From Paractinoplanes polyasparticus (GTDB taxonomy: Bacteria; Actinomycetota; Actinomycetes; Mycobacteriales; Micromonosporaceae), in assembly GCF_019710575.1 (NCBI RefSeq), contig NZ_JAHWFK010000047.1, forward strand, positions 1-50,967: a stretch of DNA of 50,967 bases, in the 5' to 3' direction. Shown one piece after another: positions 23,896 through 32,636 of the stretch (within the stretch, counting starts at the first letter, position 1; each line of letters begins with the position of its first letter). The notes under the pieces are model-generated. The model searched no databases. It was given only the letters and a program-made list of their open reading frames with translations, and was not told where the DNA came from. A program made the translations under genes and the position numbers.

Positions 23896-24924
23896 TTAAA
23901 TCCGCGCTGCCCCGGCGTCCAGGATCGCCGTGGCCCGCGGGTAATCCCGCAGCTGGGACCGTACGGAGTCGAGCCCGACCCGCAGGGCCACCGCGGGCAC
24001 GCCGCGCGCCTGGAGCACGCCGTTCGTCCACTCCACGAAGTCGGTGAAGATCGGCGTCTCGCTCACGTAGAGGGCGGCCGCCAGGAAATCGACGATGTGG
24101 GCCATGTCCTCGGCCGTCGAGTCGAGCTGGCGCTGGTTGTACTCGCGCATGGCCGGATACGACTCGGTCAGCCGGCGCATCGCCGCGCCGATCAGCTCGC
24201 CGCGGTTGCGTACCACGTACGTGTATTCCTCGTCGCCCAGGAAGGCCGACAGCTGCGGATCCGGGCTGTACGGCGGCCAGTTGCGGGCCAGCCGCTGCAC
24301 CGCTTCTTCCGCGCCGGCGGCCCACGCGTCGGCCCCCAGGTGCTGGGCGTAGCGCCCGCCGGGACCGAAGCCGCGCCCACCGGCGATGACCGGCACCCCG
24401 GCCGCCTTGCAGGCCGTGATCGCCGCGTGCGCGCGCGGCAGCCGCGTCGCGATCATGCAGCTCAGCGCGACCACGTCGGGCCCGGTCTGGTGCAGGTGGG
24501 TGATCAGGTGCGGGCCGGGCACGTTGGCGCCCAGGAAGTCGACCCGCCAGCCGTCCAGCCGCAGCATCTCAGCCAGCAGGCGGGTGGGCAGCGCGTGCCA
24601 TTCCCCGTCGACGCAGGCGATGGTCACCCGGCCCCGCGTCGGCCGGACGTTCGTCCGGGCCGCCACCGCGGCCACCGCGCGCTCGCTGATCGCCGTCGCC
24701 GCGTGCTCCCGGGCGACCGACCACTCGTTGGCCGCCCACAACTCACCCACCCGGGCCTGCGTGCTGGCGATCAGGTCGATCAGGATGCGCTGCGGCGCCA
24801 CCCCACCGTCCAGCAGCTCGCCGACCATCTCGACCGCGCCGTACTCGTCGCCCTCGCCCACCAGGCGCAGGAACTCGTCGGCCAGCCCCGGCTCGTCGAT
24901 CGACCGCCGCGCGACGACGCTCAC
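23896..24924 (-). CDS. Cobalamin-binding sensor protein with CarH-type W-x9-EH signature
   Basis: 342 aa, GTG start overlapping the PP2C gene as GTGA. Residues about 10-90 form a helical cap. It contains Trp63, then nine residues, then Glu73-His74 (ELWAANEWSVAREHAATA), the W-x9-EH pattern that marks adenosylcobalamin photoreceptors of the CarH/LitR type. Residues about 97-215 are the Rossmann-like B12 domain: CVDGEWHALPTRLLAEML with likely lower-ligand His110, then GWRVDFLGANVP, LSCM with Ser155, and VIAGGRGFGPGGR. There is no MerR DNA-binding domain. An extra helical domain of about 120 residues (about 220-342) follows. The protein probably signals by contact, perhaps to the coupled phosphatase (inference). 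A corrinoid-dependent enzyme subunit is less likely, since no methyltransferase gene is near. Confidence 0.82.
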   Translation of the reverse strand: MSVVARRSIDEPGLADEFLRLVGEGDEYGAVEMVGELLDGGVAPQRILIDLIASTQARVGELWAANEWSVAREHAATAISERAVAAVAARTNVRPTRGRVTIACVDGEWHALPTRLLAEMLRLDGWRVDFLGANVPGPHLITHLHQTGPDVVALSCMIATRLPRAHAAITACKAAGVPVIAGGRGFGPGGRYAQHLGADAWAAGAEEAVQRLARNWPPYSPDPQLSAFLGDEEYTYVVRNRGELIGAAMRRLTESYPAMREYNQRQLDSTAEDMAHIVDFLAAALYVSETPIFTDFVEWTNGVLQARGVPAVALRVGLDSVRSQLRDYPRATAILDAGAARI

Positions 24925-26618
24925 GAGCGCTGCCGGACGCGCCGGTCGCCGCGCCGCGCGTCGATGGCGAACGGCGACTGGTGGCGGTCGCCGTTGCGCA
25001 GGCTCAGCGGGGCGCGGGTCGGGGCGCGGACGGCCAGCATGGCGATGTCGTCGCGGGTGCCGCCGTGCACCCAGTCGCTGACGAGCTGGCGTACCCGCTC
25101 GACAGTGACCACCCCGGGCAGCCCGCGGCACTCGGCCAGCGCGTCGTGCAGCCGGGCCTCGCCGAACTGCTCGTCGCCGCTCGGGCCGCCGCGGGCCTCG
25201 GTGAGGCCGTCGCTGTAGAGCAGGCACAACTCGCCGGGGGCCAGCTCGACCTCGGCCGGCCGCACCACCGTGCGGGGCACGGCCCCGATCAGCGTGCCGC
25301 TGGTGGGAACCTGTTCGACCGTGCCGTCGGCCCGCAGCACCAGCGGCGGCGGATGGCCGCCGGTGGCCAGGTTGAGCCGCACCCGGCCGTGATCGGCGCG
25401 GCTGACCGAGCCGACCACCATCGTGACGAAGCGATGCCGGCGGCCCGATTCGAGCAGGGCCTTGTTGAGCACGTGCAGCATCTCGTCGGGCGCCGCGCCG
25501 ACCAGCCGCAGCGCGCGCAGGGTCTGGCGCACCTTGCCGGTGAGCACTGCCGCCTCGGGCCCCTTGCCGCACACGTCGCCCAGGGCGATCACGGTGTCGG
25601 CGCTGGTGTCGGTCGGCCCGAACACGTCGTAGAAGTCGCCGCCGATGTGCATCGCCTCGCGGGCGGCCTGGTAGGAACCGACCAGTTCGATGCCGTCGGG
25701 CTGGGGCAGCTCGGGCGGCAGCAGGTCGGCCTGGAGCACGGCCGTGGTGTCGACCTGCTCGCGGTAGAGCCCGGCGGCCGAGATGGCCGCGCCGGCCCGG
25801 GCCGCGAAGATGCGGGCGAGAATCTCGTCCTCCGGGCTGAACTCGGCGTCGTCGCCGCGGCGGGCCAGGATCAGCGCCCCGGCCGGCTCGGCGTTGCCCG
25901 GCAGGGGAGTGACCAGCAGCGCCCCGATCGGGCCGAAGCCGGCGGGCAGCAGCCACTCGGGCGCCTGGGACGCGTCGAGCCACTTGCTGGGGATGGGTGG
26001 GAAGCCGCCGAGCGCCTCGACCAGGCCGGGCACCTCGGCCAGGGACGGCTCGCGGAGCTGGCCCTCCACGGGCGTCTCGCCGGCCACCACCCGCACCCAG
26101 TGGGCTTGGCGGCGGTTGACCGGCAGCACCACGACGGCCGCGTCGGCCAGGTGGGCCACGGCCAGCTCGGCCGTGATGCGGGTGCAGCGACCCTGGTGCA
26201 GCGAGGAGGAGAGACGGCGACCGGCCTCAGCCAGGAACGCCGTGCGGGCCCGCTCGGCGCGCAACGCGTCGGCGCGGGCCACCTCGTCGGTGCGGTCGCG
26301 CAGATACCACCCGTAGTGGTGGTCGCCCAGCCGGCGACGCTGACCCTGCAGGTGGCGGCCGTCGTAGAAGTCGGTGAAGGTGTCGTCGCCGGCGGCCAGC
26401 GCGCCGGCCAGCCCGGGGAGCAGCCCGTCGACCGCGGTGACGCCCGCGGACAAACCGGGCACCAGCGTCTGAGCCGCGGAGTTGACCATCAGGATGGTGT
26501 CGTCGGCCGCGCGGCACAGCACGACCGCCTCACTGGCGGCGTCGAGTGCGGCACGGAGCAGCGTTGCCAGCTGTTCGCCGGTGGACACCGGCGCTGTCAT
26601 CGGCGATGGCGCTGTCAT
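24921..26618 (-). CDS. PAS/GAF-domain PP2C (SpoIIE/RsbU-type) phosphatase
   Basis: 565 aa. A PAS-like domain (about 15-115), a GAF-like domain (about 125-282) and a C-terminal SpoIIE-type serine phosphatase (about 310-540). Metal-binding motifs are intact: HIGGDFYDVF (about 324-333), ALGDVCGKGPEAAVLT (345-360), TGGHPPPL, LLYSDGLTEARGG and RDDIAMLAVRAP. Such enzymes dephosphorylate STAS anti-anti-sigma proteins to release stress sigma factors. No STAS or anti-sigma gene is in the window, though a SigB/F-type sigma gene lies at its left end. ATG at 26618 with GGGAGG 4 nt upstream. The B12-binding gene overlaps by 4 nt and is probably translated in step, making it a likely sensory partner. Confidence 0.92.
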   Translation of the reverse strand: MTAPSPMTAPVSTGEQLATLLRAALDAASEAVVLCRAADDTILMVNSAAQTLVPGLSAGVTAVDGLLPGLAGALAAGDDTFTDFYDGRHLQGQRRRLGDHHYGWYLRDRTDEVARADALRAERARTAFLAEAGRRLSSSLHQGRCTRITAELAVAHLADAAVVVLPVNRRQAHWVRVVAGETPVEGQLREPSLAEVPGLVEALGGFPPIPSKWLDASQAPEWLLPAGFGPIGALLVTPLPGNAEPAGALILARRGDDAEFSPEDEILARIFAARAGAAISAAGLYREQVDTTAVLQADLLPPELPQPDGIELVGSYQAAREAMHIGGDFYDVFGPTDTSADTVIALGDVCGKGPEAAVLTGKVRQTLRALRLVGAAPDEMLHVLNKALLESGRRHRFVTMVVGSVSRADHGRVRLNLATGGHPPPLVLRADGTVEQVPTSGTLIGAVPRTVVRPAEVELAPGELCLLYSDGLTEARGGPSGDEQFGEARLHDALAECRGLPGVVTVERVRQLVSDWVHGGTRDDIAMLAVRAPTRAPLSLRNGDRHQSPFAIDARRGDRRVRQRS

Positions 26619-26708
26619 TGGTGCCTCCCGTCTTCTCCCCGCCTGACACGATCTTCTATCCCTCAGACTACGGGCTCACGGGCCGGGCGGCCGTGCCCAG
26701 GTGGTTGA

Positions 26709-27491
26709 TCAGGCCGGGGCGGCGCTCAGATCCACCACGATCGGGGCGTGGTCGCTGGGGCCCTTTCCCTTGCGCGCCTCGCGGTCCACCACCGCGTCTG
26801 CGACCCGGTCGGCCACCGATGGGGTGGCATAGACGAGATCGATCCGCATCCCCTTGTTCTGGTGGAACATGCCGGCGCGGTAATCCCAATAGGTGAAGGG
26901 ATGGTCCCCCTTCATGGGACGGGCCACGATGTCGCGCAGCCCCACCGCGCGGATCTCGGCCAGCGCGTCACGCTCGGGCGCGGTCACATGGGTCGAGCCG
27001 GCGAACACGCTCGGATCCCACACGTCGTCGTCGGTGGGCGCGACGTTGAAGTCACCGGCGACCACCAGCGGCCCCGTGCCGGCCTCGGCCGCGAGCACCG
27101 TGCGCAGGGCGGCCAGCCAGGACAGCTTGTAGGCGTAGTGCGGGTCCTCCGGCGTACGCCCGTTGGGCACGTAGATCGAATAGAAGCGGATCCCGTCGCA
27201 CCGGGCGCTGATCGCGCGCGCTTCCGGCTCGGGATATCCCGGCTCCCCGTCGAATCCGTGGCGTACGTCCTCAAGCCCGACCCGGGACAGCAGGGCGACG
27301 CCGTTCCAGCGTCCCTGGCCGTACGCCGCGGTGTCGTAGCCCAGCTCGCGCACCTCGTCCGAGGGGAAGCCGTCGGCCGCGACCTTGGTCTCCTGAAGGC
27401 ACACCACGTCCGGCTTGGTGCTGTCCAGCCACTCCAGCAGGCGTGGCAGCCGGGCCTTGACCGAGTTGACGTTCCACGTAGCGAAGCGCAT
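26709..27491 (-). CDS. xth: Exodeoxyribonuclease III
   Basis: 260 aa, the standard length for the Xth/AP-endonuclease family, which cuts DNA at abasic sites and trims 3' ends. Motifs: MRFATWNVNSVKARLPRLLE, DVVCLQETKVAADGFP (metal-binding Glu), FYSIYVPNGRTPEDPHY, VVAGDFNVAPTDDDVW, NKGMRIDLVYATPSV and the catalytic GPSDHAPIVVDL. All expected residues are present. GGGTGGGTGG lies directly before the ATG and can act as ribosome site. It is 90 nt upstream of the PP2C gene on the same strand. No regulation is evident. Confidence 0.95.
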   Translation of the reverse strand: MRFATWNVNSVKARLPRLLEWLDSTKPDVVCLQETKVAADGFPSDEVRELGYDTAAYGQGRWNGVALLSRVGLEDVRHGFDGEPGYPEPEARAISARCDGIRFYSIYVPNGRTPEDPHYAYKLSWLAALRTVLAAEAGTGPLVVAGDFNVAPTDDDVWDPSVFAGSTHVTAPERDALAEIRAVGLRDIVARPMKGDHPFTYWDYRAGMFHQNKGMRIDLVYATPSVADRVADAVVDREARKGKGPSDHAPIVVDLSAAPA

Positions 27492-27590
27492 CCACCCACC
27501 CTGCTACATCAGCGCCCGAACCGCTTCTTCCGCCGCGGCGAGTCACGCAGCGCCGGGCATCCGGCAGGCGTCAGGGCCGCCCGTCGGGCG

Positions 27591-27710
27591 TCAGGGACGG
27601 CGGGTGAATCGCGTGGCGGCGAGAAGCGCGACGGTCAGGCCTCCCGTGAGAACGAGAAGCACCGCGACCATCCAGACCACAGCTCCCTCGGAGCCCACCA
27701 GCGCCGCCAT
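27591..27710 (-). CDS. 39-aa single-span membrane microprotein
   Basis: A short frame with GGGAG 6 nt before the ATG. The product starts MAALVGSEGAVVWMVAVLLV, continues through a hydrophobic stretch to about residue 31, and ends in a basic tail (ATRFTRRP). One transmembrane helix with the N-terminus probably outside by the positive-inside rule. It lies 99 nt upstream of xth on the same strand. No family recognised; the clear ribosome site and typical codon choice support it being real. Confidence 0.6.
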   Translation of the reverse strand: MAALVGSEGAVVWMVAVLLVLTGGLTVALLAATRFTRRP

Positions 27711-27980
27711 GCCGTCTCCCTTCCGCCATCCAACATAAGCCGAATGTGATCCGCGTTACCAGCGAACCCGGCCAGCGAATAATGCCCGACTTCTGACCGC
27801 GATGCCAGTTGGCAGCCGCGGGTTGTTCAGCATGCGAGCACCCGGCCTGCCCGTTCCCGACCGGCCGCCCGAAAAGCGATCTTTTCACCGCGCCGGGCCA
27901 TCCCGAGCCCCCACCCGCCCAGAGGGGATAGGAAAGGGAGACTATCGCCTGTCAAGCGGGCGCAGCCGGTTGTCCACAGA

Positions 27981-30212
27981 TCAGTCGTGGTCGTGGCCGG
28001 CGAGGGCGGCGGCGTTCGCCGCATGCCAGTGACGCGCGAACTCCGCCGGGGGCACGGCGGGGCCCCACAGCCAGCCCTGGCCCCGGGTCACGCCCACTGC
28101 GGCCAGGGCGTCGCGCTGCACCCGGGTCTCGACGCCCTCGGCGATCACGCTCAGGCGCAGCGCGTGGCACAGGGCCACGATGGCCCGGACGATCTCGTCG
28201 TCCTCGGGGTTGCTGCCCAGGCCGGTGACGAAGGAACGGTCGATCTTGATGCCGGTGACCGGGAAGCGGCGCAGGTAGCCCAGGGCCGAGAAGCCGGTGC
28301 CGAAGTCGTCGATGAGCACCTGACAGCCCAGTTCGCGCAGCTCGAACAGCACCCGGCCGGCCACGCCGGTCGAGTCGACCAGCACCGTCTCGGTCATCTC
28401 GACCGCCACGCTGTGCGGAGGCACCCCGTACGCCTGCATCTCGGCCGCCAGCACCAGCGGCAGGTTCGGGTCTAGCAGCTGGCGGCCGGACACGTTGACC
28501 GAGACGTAGAACGCGTCGCCGACCGTGCCGTCGGCGCGCCATTCGCCCAGTTGGCGCAGCGACTCCTGGCGGACCCGGTCGCCGATCAGCCCGGCGTCCT
28601 CGGCGATGGGGATGAACAGGGCCGGGCTGATCGGTCCGCGCACCGGGTGGTTCCAGCGGACCAGGGCCTCGGCGCCGGCCGGCACCCCGGGCATCAGGTC
28701 GACGATCGGCTGATAGGCCACGGTGAGCTCGTCGCGGCCGAGCGCCTTGCGCAGCTCGACCTCGAGTTCGATCCGTTCCCGCACCTGGTCGTGCATGACC
28801 GCGTCGAAGATCGTGCAGGTGCCGGGGCCCTCGGCCTTGGCCCGGTACATCGCGGTGTCGGCCTCGCGCGTCAGGGACTCGGCCGAGGCGGCCGGGGTCG
28901 AGGCGGAGGCCAGGCCCATGGAACAGGTGATGGTCAGCTCGGTGCCGCGCACCGGGAACGTACGGGAGAAGCAGTTCCGGACGACGTCGACCAGCGCGTC
29001 CGCGTCGGCCCGGTCACCCGCCACGGCCAGCATGAACTCGTCGCCGCCGAGCGCGCCGACGGGAACCGCGGCCGGGAGGGCCGCGCGCAGCCGCCGGCCC
29101 ACCTCGATGACCAGCTGGTCGCCGGTGTCATGACCCCAGCCGTCGTTCACCATCTTGAAGCCGTCCAGGTCGAGCAGCAGCACCCAGACCTGGCCGCGGC
29201 CGCGCGACAGCATCCGCGTGATCTTCTCGCCCATTTCGCGGCGGTTGGGCAGGCCGGTCAGCGCGTCGTGCATGGCCTGATGCTCGGCGCGCAGCTGGGC
29301 CGCGGCCTGGGAGCGTACGGCGCCGATCGCCCGCACCAGCAGCAGCGCCACGATCACCAGGCCGGCCACCGCGATCGTGGCCCGCTCGCTCGGGCTGTCC
29401 AGCACTGTCAGCAGCACGAACGGGCTGGCCAGAGCGGGTGCGAGCACGGCTATGCGACGCGCGGACCAGGCCTGTACGGGTGGGCGGGCGGCCCGCCCGA
29501 ACCGGGTCACCGAGGGATGCAGAGCGGTCACGCCGATGAGCACGAAACCCAGCAGGAACGGGGCGTCGAACAGCGGGGAGGCGTACGTGATGCCGTTGGC
29601 GCCGACTATCGCGTACGCCGTGTCCCCGACGAACATCGAGGCCATCGCGCACATCAGGGCGACCAGACTGGCGGGCCAGGTGGTGGCGGTGAAGGTCAGG
29701 TTGATGAGCAGCATCAGCACGACCACGTCGAACAGCGGATAGAGCCCGGCCACGAACGACACCGGCTCGGGCCGGTCCGAGATCTCGGCCGCCGGCGCGG
29801 CCAGCAACAGGCCGACGACGAGCGCGCCGGCCACGCAGACGATCAGTGTGTCGAGCACCGCATGCCGGTCGAGGCTCTGCCGCAGCCGCACCATGGTGAG
29901 GAGGAAGGCGCAGAGCATGCCGTAGCTGCTGATGGTCGCGCAGTCGGCCAGCAGCGGCCACAGCCCCGGCAGATTTTCCACCGCCGGGCGCAGCAGCACC
30001 CCGGCCAGGCAGCCGAGCACCGCCCCGCCGAGCAGCAGCCAGGCGCCGGGCGGTTCCGCTCCGTGCCGGCGGGGACCGGCGAAGCAGGCCCACACCGAGC
30101 CCGCCGCGACCGTCAGCATGCAGGCAGCGTTGACCGCCGGCGACACGTTCACGGTGTAGACGACGGTCGCCAGCACACCCAGCGACGCGAACAGCCGCCA
30201 GTTCCTGGTCAT
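27981..30212 (-). CDS. GGDEF-EAL membrane protein (c-di-GMP turnover)
   Basis: 743 aa. About nine to ten N-terminal hydrophobic helices (1-295) form a membrane sensor of unknown ligand. The GGDEF domain (about 310-470) has DALTGLPNRREM, DLDGFKMVNDGWGHDTGDQL and the intact active site GALGGDEFMLAV. The EAL domain (about 485-735) has the intact signature GAEALVRWNHPV, then VNVSGRQLLDP, EMTETVLVDS, IDDFGTGFSALGYL, IKIDRSFVTGL and VIAEGVETRVQ. Both synthesis and breakdown of cyclic di-GMP are therefore possible. An exopolysaccharide operon and a PgaC-like synthase elsewhere in the window are plausible outputs (inference). The ATG at 30212 has AAGAAGG unusually close to it. The 270 nt beyond its stop, up to the microprotein gene, hold nothing recognisable. 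Confidence 0.93.
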   Translation of the reverse strand: MTRNWRLFASLGVLATVVYTVNVSPAVNAACMLTVAAGSVWACFAGPRRHGAEPPGAWLLLGGAVLGCLAGVLLRPAVENLPGLWPLLADCATISSYGMLCAFLLTMVRLRQSLDRHAVLDTLIVCVAGALVVGLLLAAPAAEISDRPEPVSFVAGLYPLFDVVVLMLLINLTFTATTWPASLVALMCAMASMFVGDTAYAIVGANGITYASPLFDAPFLLGFVLIGVTALHPSVTRFGRAARPPVQAWSARRIAVLAPALASPFVLLTVLDSPSERATIAVAGLVIVALLLVRAIGAVRSQAAAQLRAEHQAMHDALTGLPNRREMGEKITRMLSRGRGQVWVLLLDLDGFKMVNDGWGHDTGDQLVIEVGRRLRAALPAAVPVGALGGDEFMLAVAGDRADADALVDVVRNCFSRTFPVRGTELTITCSMGLASASTPAASAESLTREADTAMYRAKAEGPGTCTIFDAVMHDQVRERIELEVELRKALGRDELTVAYQPIVDLMPGVPAGAEALVRWNHPVRGPISPALFIPIAEDAGLIGDRVRQESLRQLGEWRADGTVGDAFYVSVNVSGRQLLDPNLPLVLAAEMQAYGVPPHSVAVEMTETVLVDSTGVAGRVLFELRELGCQVLIDDFGTGFSALGYLRRFPVTGIKIDRSFVTGLGSNPEDDEIVRAIVALCHALRLSVIAEGVETRVQRDALAAVGVTRGQGWLWGPAVPPAEFARHWHAANAAALAGHDHD

Positions 30213-30264
30213 CCTTCTTCGTTTCGGACGTTTCCGCCCGGGGCTGAGAGCCGCCGCCAGTTGG

Positions 30265-31125
30265 CTAACGGGCGAGCGCCGTTCCCGTGCGGCGCAGCGC
30301 GGGTGGGGTGCGCTGGGCCGGGATGCTGCCGCCGTGGGCGAAGAGCGTGGGGCCGGCCGCCCGGCGCAGCACGGTGCGGGCCACCGAGCCGAGCAGGCCC
30401 GCGGCGTGCGTGCCGCGCGGCCCGAGCACGGTCACCCGGGCGCGGCCCGAGGCCCGTACGAGAGTGGCCGCCGGCGATCCGGTGAGCAGCCGGGTCTGGT
30501 AGTCGACCAGTTCGGGCACGGCCTCGACCGCCCGGGCGAGCACGTCGCGGCCCGCTGCCTCGGCCGCCGGGCCGGGTTCCTCGACGACATGGGCGACGAT
30601 CACGCCGACGTTGCGGCGGGCGCCCTCCTCGGCCGCCTGGCGCAGGGCCAGCAGCGAGGAGTGCGAGCCGTCGACCGCGGCCAGGATCGGCCCGGCCTGC
30701 GGCCGCGGGCCGCGCGCGACCAGCACCGGGCACCAGGCCCGGGCGACCGTCTGCACCAGCACCGAGCCGGACGGCAGCCAGGGCAGGGTGGCCAGGTCGT
30801 CGTCGCCGAGCACGAGAAGCTCAGCAGTGCGGCTCAGGCGCAGCAGCACCCGATCGGCCAGCCCGTCGACGAGTTGGCCCTGCACCCGGACGCCGGGTGT
30901 GGAACGCTGGGCAGTGGCGACGGCCGCGTCGACCACCTGAGATGCGGCCCGCCGGGCCCGGTCGTAGTCTTGATCGAGGCGGGGGTGCGACCAGGCGAAA
31001 GCGTGCACTATCCGGAGTTCCCGGCCGCGCGACACGGCCTCCCGGGCGGCCAGCCGCACGGCGGCCAGACCCGCGGAGGTGCCGGTGACCCCCACCACCA
31101 CAGGACTCGGACTCGGATTCGGCAT
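30265..31125 (-). CDS. Tandem universal stress protein
   Basis: 286 aa with two Usp domains (about 8-140 and 147-268): VVVGVTGTSAGLAAVRLAAR, LLVLGDDDLATLPWLPSGSV, CPVLVARG, then ILAAVDGSHSSLLALRQAAE and VTVLGPRGTHAAGLLGSVAR. The ATP-binding pattern G-x2-G-x9-G-S/T is incomplete: domain 1 lacks the second Gly and domain 2 has a shorter spacing. Nucleotide binding is therefore uncertain. GGAGGT lies 7 nt before the ATG. It is upstream of the GGDEF-EAL gene on the same strand with a 52-nt gap, so the two may share a message. Role: general stress resilience by family. Confidence 0.88.
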   Translation of the reverse strand: MPNPSPSPVVVGVTGTSAGLAAVRLAAREAVSRGRELRIVHAFAWSHPRLDQDYDRARRAASQVVDAAVATAQRSTPGVRVQGQLVDGLADRVLLRLSRTAELLVLGDDDLATLPWLPSGSVLVQTVARAWCPVLVARGPRPQAGPILAAVDGSHSSLLALRQAAEEGARRNVGVIVAHVVEEPGPAAEAAGRDVLARAVEAVPELVDYQTRLLTGSPAATLVRASGRARVTVLGPRGTHAAGLLGSVARTVLRRAAGPTLFAHGGSIPAQRTPPALRRTGTALAR

Positions 31126-31153
31126 CGGGTCGCACCTCCGCGTTCGACTACAA

Positions 31154-31190
31154 CCATTATCTATACAAGAGCGCCACTCTTCGTGATCAA
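31154..31190 (-). promoter_or_regulatory. Possible promoter of the universal stress protein gene
   Basis: On the minus strand TATAGA (31165-31160) inside TATAGATAATGG is the most -10-like sequence in this divergent gap. TTGATC lies 19 nt upstream as a possible -35. It would give a leader of about 30 nt before the ATG at 31125. Confidence 0.4.
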
Positions 31191-31244
31191 TCCCTCAGCA
31201 GGGATCCGCCTGATGACCCATTCAGGTTGAGGGTTTACGGTGAA

Positions 31245-31259
31245 CTACAAAATTTGTGG
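31245..31259. promoter_or_regulatory. Near-perfect palindrome upstream of gltA
   Basis: CTACAAA-A-TTTGTGG, one mismatch from perfect symmetry, lies 30 nt before the gltA start in an AT-rich patch between divergent genes. The symmetry and location suggest an operator. No regulator could be assigned. Confidence 0.4.
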
Positions 31260-31288
31260 GACATCTGCCGGTGAAGTGAGGGAAATAC

Positions 31289-32572
<1,284 letters not shown>

Positions 32573-32591
32573 CCGATCGAAGTAATTGAAG

Positions 32592-32623
32592 ACGCCCCGC
32601 CGGAGATCCGGCGGGGCGTTTTC
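32592..32623 (+). terminator. Strong intrinsic terminator of gltA
   Basis: Arms ACGCCCCGCCGG (32592-32603) and CCGGCGGGGCGT (32608-32619) form a 12-bp perfect stem with an AGAT loop, followed by TTTTCG. The next gene's -10 box starts at 32625, right after the T tract. Confidence 0.92.
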
Positions 32624-32624
32624 G

Positions 32625-32636
32625 TAACATCAGCGC
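32625..32636 (+). promoter_or_regulatory. Likely -10 box of leaderless htpG
   Basis: TAACAT at 32625-32630 is followed by CAGCGC and the ATG at 32637. No ribosome site is present. Any -35 would lie within the gltA terminator stem. No inverted repeat of the CIRCE or HAIR type was seen nearby. Confidence 0.5.
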
